From Herbaspirillum huttiense (GTDB lineage Bacteria > Pseudomonadota > Gammaproteobacteria > Burkholderiales > Burkholderiaceae_D), in NCBI RefSeq assembly GCF_004367745.1, contig NZ_CP037993.1, positions 4,588,001-4,652,000 of the forward strand: a DNA stretch of 64,000 nt, in the 5' to 3' direction. The notes under the pieces were generated by a model. It worked only from the letters and a program-made list of their open reading frames with translations, did not search any database and was not told where the DNA came from. The number at the start of each line of letters is the position of its first letter. Position 1 is the first letter of the stretch. Made by a program: the position numbers and the translations under genes. This document shows positions 58,682-64,000 of this stretch, piece after piece.

Positions 58682-59479
58682 TCACAGCAGCGCTCCCAGC
58701 TCCACCTGGATCTTCAACATGGCCGGCAGGCAGCGTTCCACCATGTCTTCCAGTTTCATGCGGGCCGCATGCACGCTGATGTTCATCGCCGCCACCACCT
58801 CGCCACGGAAGTTCCGCACCGGCACGGCCATGGTCCGCAAGCCCAGTTCCAGTTCCTGGTCCACCAGCGCATAACCCTGTGCGCGGGCGCGCGCGATTTC
58901 CAGTCCCAATCGTTCGACGTCGGTGATGGTGTGGGCCGTGATGGCCTCCGGCTGGGCGCGCGCCAAGATGGCATCGAGCTGCGCCGGCGGCAGGTTGGCC
59001 AGCAGGATGCGGCCATTGGCGGTGCAGTAGGCCGGTACCCGCGTGCCGGGCTGCAAGGTGGTCGACACCAGTTGCCCCGCGCTCACCGCCGCCACGCATA
59101 CCAGCTGGTCGTGATCGAGCACTCCGCAGGAAGCCGCCTCGCCCAGCGAATAGGCCAGCCGGTACAGCAGCGGCTGCACGATGCGCGGCAGCCGCGCCGA
59201 ATGCAGGTAGGACTGGCCCAGCCGCAGCACCATGGGGGTGAGCGAGAAGGTCTTGTTGTCGTGCCGCATGTAGCCCAGGTGCGTGAGCGTGATGAGATAG
59301 CGGCGCGCGGCGGCGCGGGTCAGGCCCGTCAGTTGCGCCACCTCGGCGATGGTCAGACGCGAGCGCTCCTGATCAAACGCTTCGATCACCTGCAGGCCCT
59401 TTTCCAGCCCGGCGACCAGGTCACGCTTGAGGGGGCCGTCTGCGCCCTCTCCTGCTTCCTCGATGTGTTCTAGCTGCAT
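58682..59479 (-). CDS. IclR-family regulator of pca genes (PcaR/PcaU-like)
   Basis: Start at MQLEHIEEAGEG (59479) with AGGGAAG upstream; the longer frame begins inside the palindromic operator and is less likely. About 265 residues: winged HTH (about 25-90, GLEKGLQVIEAFDQERSRLTIAEVAQLTGLTRAAARRYL), then the IclR effector domain with GVLDHDQLVCVAAV and TVRN-type segments. Such regulators bind protocatechuate or beta-ketoadipate. It diverges from pcaHG and overlooks the 21-bp palindrome at 59548, so it probably controls this cluster. Confidence 0.88.
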   Translation of the reverse strand: MQLEHIEEAGEGADGPLKRDLVAGLEKGLQVIEAFDQERSRLTIAEVAQLTGLTRAAARRYLITLTHLGYMRHDNKTFSLTPMVLRLGQSYLHSARLPRIVQPLLYRLAYSLGEAASCGVLDHDQLVCVAAVSAGQLVSTTLQPGTRVPAYCTANGRILLANLPPAQLDAILARAQPEAITAHTITDVERLGLEIARARAQGYALVDQELELGLRTMAVPVRNFRGEVVAAMNISVHAARMKLEDMVERCLPAMLKIQVELGALL

Positions 59480-59547
59480 GCTTCCCTGCCCTGTGGATAA
59501 AACAAGCTGATGCGCACCGTTTTCCGTTCGCTGCAGAAAATCGGCCA

Positions 59548-59568
59548 TTTGTGCGATTCTCGCACAAA
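59548..59568. promoter_or_regulatory. perfect palindromic operator, TTTGTGCGA-ttc-TCGCACAAA
   Basis: Two perfect 9-bp arms around 3 bp, between the IclR gene and pcaH. The size and place suit an IclR-family site, so it is the likely operator for pcaHGB and autoregulation. Confidence 0.75.
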
Positions 59569-59730
59569 GCGGGCGCAGGGCGGATATGCTGCGCTGCGTT
59601 GGCCTTGAGAGCGGGGATCGGCTTGCCTACTATCTGTCCACACCCAAGCACGGCGCGCCATTCGCCCATTCCGGCAGGCAAGGAATCCGAAGAGGACGCC
59701 GCATTCACCCCGTCGACCTGAGGAGACCTC

Positions 59731-60423
59731 ATGCAATTCGATGCCATCGAACCCGGTGTCTATCCGGAACTGATCTATCCCCCGTACAAGTCCACCGCCA
59801 AGCGCGGCCCCACGCAAGCGCCGCTGCGCGTACGCGACGAGACCGCCACCAACACCAACCTGTTCGCCTCGCCCAAGCTGATCCTGCCGCACGACATGGA
59901 TCTCACCAAGCAGGGCAAGGGCGAACCGCTGGGCGAGAAGATCGTCGTCACCGGCCGGGTGCTCGATGAAGACGGCAAGCCGGTGCGCAATTCGCTGCTG
60001 GAAGTCTGGCAGTGCAATGCCGCCGGCCGCTACTTCCACAAGAAGGACCAGCACGATGCGCCGCTGGACCCAAACTTCACCGGCTTCGGCAAGATGCTCA
60101 CCGATGACAATGGCCGCTATCGCTTCGTCTCGATCAAGCCGGGTCCGTATCCCTGGGGCAATCACCACAAGGCCTGGCGTCCGGCGCACATTCACTTTTC
60201 GCTGTTCGGCAACGTCTATGCGCAGCGCCTGGTGACGCAGATGTACTTCCCCAATGATCCGCTGTTCGCCTATGACCCGATCTTCCAGAGCATCCCTGAC
60301 GAAGCCGCCCGCCAGCGCCTGATTTCGCGCTTCTCGCTGGAGGAGACGGTGGATGACAAGATGCTGGGCTATGAATTCGACATCGTCCTGCGCGGCCGCA
60401 ACGCCACGCCCATGGGCATCTGA
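59731..60423 (+). CDS. pcaH: protocatechuate 3,4-dioxygenase beta subunit PcaH
   Basis: 230 residues. The non-heme Fe(III) ligands are visible: Tyr101 (GRYFHKKD), Tyr140 (GPYPWGNH), His153 and His155 (PAHIHFS). It cleaves protocatechuate between the hydroxyls to give 3-carboxy-cis,cis-muconate, acting with PcaG. GAGGAG precedes the ATG, and pcaG starts 19 bp after the stop. Confidence 0.96.
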   Translation: MQFDAIEPGVYPELIYPPYKSTAKRGPTQAPLRVRDETATNTNLFASPKLILPHDMDLTKQGKGEPLGEKIVVTGRVLDEDGKPVRNSLLEVWQCNAAGRYFHKKDQHDAPLDPNFTGFGKMLTDDNGRYRFVSIKPGPYPWGNHHKAWRPAHIHFSLFGNVYAQRLVTQMYFPNDPLFAYDPIFQSIPDEAARQRLISRFSLEETVDDKMLGYEFDIVLRGRNATPMGI

Positions 60424-60442
60424 ACACAAGGCAGGAGACCAC

Positions 60443-60955
60443 ATGAGCAACATCACCACTTCGCAAACCATCGGCCCCTTCCCGCACGAAGCCTGGGCCT
60501 GGGCCGTGGAACTGACTTCGCGCGTGGAGAGCAGCGCGCCGCAGGTCAAGATCAAGGGCGCCATCATCGACGGCGACGGCGTCCCCATCAATGACGCCTG
60601 GGCCGAAGCCTGGCTGCCGGGCAGCGCTGCGGCGGAAACTTCACATGCCATTCCCGGATATCGCCGCGTGCCCACCAATGAAGAGGGTGGGTTCACATTT
60701 TCGATTTCGCAGCCGCAGGCGCCGGCCGGCAAGCCGGTGGCTTACGTGACCGTGTTTGCGCGCGGCCTGGTCAAGCACCAGTTCACGGCCGTCTTCCTGG
60801 AAGATGATCCGGCGCTGGCGCAATCGGCACTGCTGGAGCAGGTCCCGGCTGACCGCCGCCACACCCTGATCGCCCGCAAGCAAGCCGATGGCAGCTACCT
60901 GTGGAATATTCACATGCAGGGCGCGAGCGAGACGGTATTCTTCGACTACACCTGA
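60443..60955 (+). CDS. pcaG: protocatechuate 3,4-dioxygenase alpha subunit PcaG
   Basis: Start at MSNITTSQTIGPFPHEAWAW (60443). 170 residues, slightly short for PcaG (often 180-200). The family N-terminus TTSQTIGPF, VPINDAWAEAWL, VTVFARGLVKHQFTAVFLED and the C-terminal AsetVFFDY are present. It lacks the iron ligands, as expected for the alpha chain, and completes the dioxygenase with PcaH. Confidence 0.95.
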   Translation: MSNITTSQTIGPFPHEAWAWAVELTSRVESSAPQVKIKGAIIDGDGVPINDAWAEAWLPGSAAAETSHAIPGYRRVPTNEEGGFTFSISQPQAPAGKPVAYVTVFARGLVKHQFTAVFLEDDPALAQSALLEQVPADRRHTLIARKQADGSYLWNIHMQGASETVFFDYT

Positions 60956-60980
60956 ACGCCCGTTACGGCGTGACGCGCTT

Positions 60981-61012
60981 GGGGATCCGCAGGCTTTGGC
61001 CTGCCGGATCCC
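60981..61012. other. hairpin between pcaG and pcaB
   Basis: GGGATCCgcAGGC and GCCTgCCGGATCCC pair into a long hairpin within the operon gap. There is no strong T-run, so it may act as an mRNA stabiliser or attenuator, not a full terminator. Confidence 0.5.
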
Positions 61013-61054
61013 GTTTGCGTTGATCGCGCCGTGTGGGCAAGCAATGGAGACTTC

Positions 61055-62422
61055 ATGAGCGTTTCGATCTTCGACAGCTTCCTCACCACATCCGACATGA
61101 TTGCGGTGTTCGACGACCAGGCGGTGGTACAAGCCATGCTGCGTTTCGAGCAAGTCCTGGCCGAGGCCGAAGCCGCCGAGGGCATCATCCCCGAGGCCGC
61201 TGCGCGTGCCATCGCCAGCGTATGCCGCGCCCCGCTCTACGACATCAATGCCTTGATCGTCGCCGGCCGCCGTGCCGGTGCACTGGCCATTCCGCTGGTC
61301 AAGGAATTGCAGCGCACGGTCGCCCTCTACAGCGAAGAAGCCGCCACCCACGTGCACTGGGGCAGCACCAGCCAGGACGTGCTGGATACGGCCATGGTGC
61401 TGGTCACGCGTGAGGCCCTGCGGCTGGTCGATGGCGAACTGGACCAGCTGGCGTATCGCTTGCTGGACCTGTCGCAATCCCATCTCGATACGCCGGTCCT
61501 GGCGCGCACGCTGATGCAGCCGGCGCAGGTCACCAGCCTGGGCTTGAAGTTCTGCAACTGGGCCGCGCCGCTGCTGCGCTCGCGTGCGCAACTGCAGGTG
61601 CTGTCCGAACGCGCCTTGCAGCTGCAACTGGGCGGCGCAGTAGGCACGCTGGCCGTGCTGGGCGAGAAGGGGCCGGCCGTGGCCGCACGCATGGCTGCTG
61701 CGCTCGACTTGATGATACCCGATGCGGCGTGGCATACCCAGCGCGACGAATGGATACGCCTGGGTACCGAGATGGCCGTGCTGGCCGGCAGCCTGGGCAA
61801 GATCGCGACCGACCTGTCGCTGATGGCGCAGGGTGAAATCGCCGAGCTGGCCGAGCCTTCCGGCAATGGCCGTGGCGGATCATCGGCGATGCCGCACAAG
61901 CGCAACCCGGTGTCGTCTATGATCGCCCTGGCTGCTGCCACCCGTGCGCCGCAACAGGCCGCTGCGCTGCTGGCGGCGATGTCGCAGCAGCACGAACGGG
62001 GGCTGGGCAACTGGCAGGCCGAACTGGCCGAATGGCCGGGCTTGTTCCTGGGCGTGCACGGGGCCTTGCGGGCGCTCAATGATGCGTTTGCCGCACTGGT
62101 CATCGATGACGCGCGCATGTTGCGCAATATCGATGCGCTGCAGGGATTGGTGTTTGCCGAATCCGCATCAATTGCACTGGCGGGCGTGATCGGCCGTCCG
62201 CGTGCGCACAGTCTGCTGGAGCAGCTCACGCGCAAGGCCGTGGCCGATGGCGCGCAACTGGTCGATGTGCTGGTCGATGCCGTACAGGCCGATGCGCAGC
62301 TGGGCAAGGAGATCGACCTGGCCATGTTGCGCGGGCTGTTCGATCCGGTGCAGGCGACGCGGCCTGCGCGCCGCATTGCTGAAGGGCAGCTTGAAAATAT
62401 GCGCACGATGCTGGCGCGCTGA
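61055..62422 (+). CDS. pcaB: 3-carboxy-cis,cis-muconate cycloisomerase PcaB
   Basis: Start at MSVSIFDSFLTTSDMIAVF (61055, GGAG 7 bp upstream). 455 residues of the fumarase/aspartase superfamily: EEAATHVHWGSTSQDVLDT, QPAQVTSLGLK and the signature GRGGSSAMPHKRNPVSS. It cyclises 3-carboxy-muconate to 4-carboxymuconolactone, the step after PcaHG. Confidence 0.94.
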   Translation: MSVSIFDSFLTTSDMIAVFDDQAVVQAMLRFEQVLAEAEAAEGIIPEAAARAIASVCRAPLYDINALIVAGRRAGALAIPLVKELQRTVALYSEEAATHVHWGSTSQDVLDTAMVLVTREALRLVDGELDQLAYRLLDLSQSHLDTPVLARTLMQPAQVTSLGLKFCNWAAPLLRSRAQLQVLSERALQLQLGGAVGTLAVLGEKGPAVAARMAAALDLMIPDAAWHTQRDEWIRLGTEMAVLAGSLGKIATDLSLMAQGEIAELAEPSGNGRGGSSAMPHKRNPVSSMIALAAATRAPQQAAALLAAMSQQHERGLGNWQAELAEWPGLFLGVHGALRALNDAFAALVIDDARMLRNIDALQGLVFAESASIALAGVIGRPRAHSLLEQLTRKAVADGAQLVDVLVDAVQADAQLGKEIDLAMLRGLFDPVQATRPARRIAEGQLENMRTMLAR

Positions 62423-62474
62423 ACCACTGATTTCTCCACCATCCTCCACATCACGAGACAAAAGAGAACACCTC

Positions 62475-63737
62475 ATGAGCTACGATCCGCTGGACCATGA
62501 TTTCGAGCGCGGCATGCGCAATCGCCGCAGTGTGCTGGGCGACCAATGGGTTGACCGTTCGGTGGCCAACGCCACCAATTTCAATGCCGATTTCCAGAAC
62601 CTGATCACGCGCTTTGCCTGGAATGAAATCTGGGGCCGTCCCGGGCTGGACCACAAGACCCGGCGCATCATCGTGTTGGCCATCACCATTGCGCTGGGAC
62701 GCTGGGAAGAATTTGAACTGCACGTGCGCGCCGGGCTGACTGCCGATCCGGCTACGCGGTTGACGCCGGATGAGATGAAGGAAGTGATGATTCAGGCTTC
62801 GGTTTATGCGGGTGTGCCGGCGGGCAATACGGCGTTCACGCATGCGCAGAAAATCTTGCGTGAAGTAGGCGAGCAGATCGGTTACGCGGTGGTGCCGCAG
62901 GCGCCCGCTACCAGCGTGCATCCGGGGGTGGGGCGTGAGGGACGCACTTCTTCTTCACCGGCGTTGCATTACACCTTGCGGGAGCCGCGCAATGGCAAGG
63001 CGCCGCGGCATACGGTGGTGTTGTCGCATGCGCTGGGGACCGACCTGATGATGTGGGATGGCCTGGCCAATCTGCTGGCGGCCGATTGTCGGGTGATCAC
63101 TTACGATCATCGCGGGCATGGCAGTTCCGAGAAGATCGACGGGCTCTACAGCATGGCGGACCTGGCTGATGATGCAGCGCGCTTGTTGCGGGAGCTGGAT
63201 ACCGGGCCGGTGGTGTGGGTGGGCTTGTCCATGGGGGGCATGGTGGGGCAGGAGCTGGCCTTGCGCCATCCGGGGCTGGTGCGGGCACTGGTGCTGGCCA
63301 ACACTACCTCCGCCTATCCGGAGGCGGCGCGCGAGGTTTGGCAGCAGCGCATTGCTACCGTGCGGGATCAAGGGATCGAGGTGATTGCGGATGCGGTCAT
63401 GGGGCGGTATTTCCATGAGGGGTTCCGTTCGGCTCAGGCGGCTACCGTGGCGCGCTATCGTCATCGGCTGGTCACTACCGATGCGGTGGGATATGTGGGG
63501 TGCTGTCATGCTGTCGGGACTGTCGATACTTCTTCCCGGTTGGGGGCCATTCTTGTCCCTACGCTGGTGATCGCAGGGGAGCTGGATCAGGGGACGCCGG
63601 TTGCCATGGCTCAGGCCCTTGTTGACGGTCTTGCTGATGCTCGCTTGGAAATCATTGCCGAGGCGTCTCACGTTAGTGCTGTTGAGCAGCCTGTTGTGTT
63701 TGCTGAGCTTGTTTCTGGGTTTATTGGCGGGCTTTGA
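62475..63737 (+). CDS. fused 4-carboxymuconolactone decarboxylase / 3-oxoadipate enol-lactonase (PcaC-PcaD)
   Basis: 420 residues in one frame from the ATG at 62475. Residues about 1-130 are a carboxymuconolactone decarboxylase (GMRNRRSVLGDQWVDRS, DHKTRRIIVLAITIALGRWEEFELHVRAGL, VYAGVPAGNTAF). Residues about 165-420 are an alpha/beta hydrolase with nucleophile elbow GLSMGG, DHRGHGSS and C-terminal catalytic residues (AGELDQGTP, EASHVSAVEQP). Together they turn 4-carboxymuconolactone into 3-oxoadipate. The order is PcaC then PcaD; the actinobacterial fusion PcaL is, from memory, the reverse. Codon use shifts to T/G-ending codons in the last ~700 bp. Confidence 0.93.
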   Translation: MSYDPLDHDFERGMRNRRSVLGDQWVDRSVANATNFNADFQNLITRFAWNEIWGRPGLDHKTRRIIVLAITIALGRWEEFELHVRAGLTADPATRLTPDEMKEVMIQASVYAGVPAGNTAFTHAQKILREVGEQIGYAVVPQAPATSVHPGVGREGRTSSSPALHYTLREPRNGKAPRHTVVLSHALGTDLMMWDGLANLLAADCRVITYDHRGHGSSEKIDGLYSMADLADDAARLLRELDTGPVVWVGLSMGGMVGQELALRHPGLVRALVLANTTSAYPEAAREVWQQRIATVRDQGIEVIADAVMGRYFHEGFRSAQAATVARYRHRLVTTDAVGYVGCCHAVGTVDTSSRLGAILVPTLVIAGELDQGTPVAMAQALVDGLADARLEIIAEASHVSAVEQPVVFAELVSGFIGGL

Positions 63738-64000
63738 TGATTTTGGGTTCGAGGCGTAGTCTGCACGGATTGCTTTCCTGCGCTCTAGCTTAATTATTTT
63801 CTCTCTCCGGTCGGAAGGACGCGCCGGGGGCGGCCCGGCAGCCGCTCACTTTTCTTGTCTCGCCAAGAAAAGTAAGCAAAAGAAGGCGACCGCAACTCCG
63901 CCGCCCTCCTTCGGAGGGTCCCCGCTTCAGTAACCAATAAAACGGGAAAAATAAAGTCGCTTCGCTCCGATTATTTTTCTGATCCGTTTTATTGGTTACT
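63738..64000. repeat. hairpin-rich intergenic repeat region at window end
   Basis: Three stems: ACTTTTCTTG/CAAGAAAAGT (63848-63873, 6-nt loop), CCCTCC/GGAGGG (near 63904-63918), and a perfect 17-bp inverted repeat AGTAACCAATAAAACGG/CCGTTTTATTGGTTACT (63929-63945, 63984-64000) that also pairs GAAAAATAA/TTATTTTTC inside. No gene was found. The AAGAAAAGTAAGCAAAAGAAGG part resembles dispersed intergenic repeats common in Burkholderiales. Confidence 0.6.

Overview
The window is a stretch of chromosome from a Gram-negative betaproteobacterium. Its LPS-export genes (kdsD-kdsC-lptC-lptA-lptB-rpoN-hpf), homodimeric-type pyruvate dehydrogenase E1, and a complete upper protocatechuate branch of the beta-ketoadipate pathway suggest Burkholderiales, most likely Oxalobacteraceae such as Herbaspirillum. 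That assignment is inferred from gene content and high-GC codon usage, not from a database match. No rRNA, tRNA or CRISPR array was seen.

Bases 1-28060 are accessory DNA. A complete Tn3-family transposon of 20,093 bp lies at 538-20630. It has imperfect inverted ends starting GGGGT (33 of 45 positions match) and is flanked by a 5-bp target duplication, CACAA, at 533-537 and 20631-20635. One end carries a coiled-coil DNA-binding protein and a tyrosine recombinase, like the TnpT/TnpS resolution pair of Tn4651. The other end carries a 980-residue TnpA transcribed inward. Between them is a copper-resistance set: a CzcE-like protein, small exported proteins, copSR, the multicopper oxidase copA, copB, copC, copD, a DUF411 protein, a Met-rich protein, a copper P-type ATPase, a DUF305 protein and a Cys-rich copper-storage-type protein. 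Three copies of one 7-4-7 dyad (CATTAC-type arms) sit before the czcE-like gene, between two small divergent genes, and between copR and copA; they are the probable CopR operators. The transposon landed between a sensor kinase gene (cut by the left edge of the window) and an OprB-type porin gene.

Right of the porin is a four-gene overlapping operon on the minus strand (22739-27977): three different large tyrosine recombinases and a small helical protein, resembling an enlarged Tn554 tnpABC module. It ends beside the terminator of ssb, so this is probably the integration module of a genomic island next to ssb.

From 28064 the window is core-like chromosome: ssb, an MFS exporter, an ArnT-like glycosyltransferase, uvrA, a phytanoyl-CoA dioxygenase-type protein, a chemoreceptor, a KefB-type antiporter, the Kdo/LPS-transport cluster ending in rpoN and hpf, grxD, ubiX, a short-chain dehydrogenase, aceE, an Lrp-type regulator, a lone receiver domain, an AraC/GyrI regulator, a CPBP membrane protease and a flavin-binding protein. 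The right end encodes 4-hydroxybenzoate degradation: pobA with a divergent AraC regulator, then an IclR regulator divergent from pcaH-pcaG-pcaB and a fused pcaC-pcaD gene. These turn 4-hydroxybenzoate into protocatechuate and on to 3-oxoadipate. The window ends in hairpin-rich intergenic repeats.
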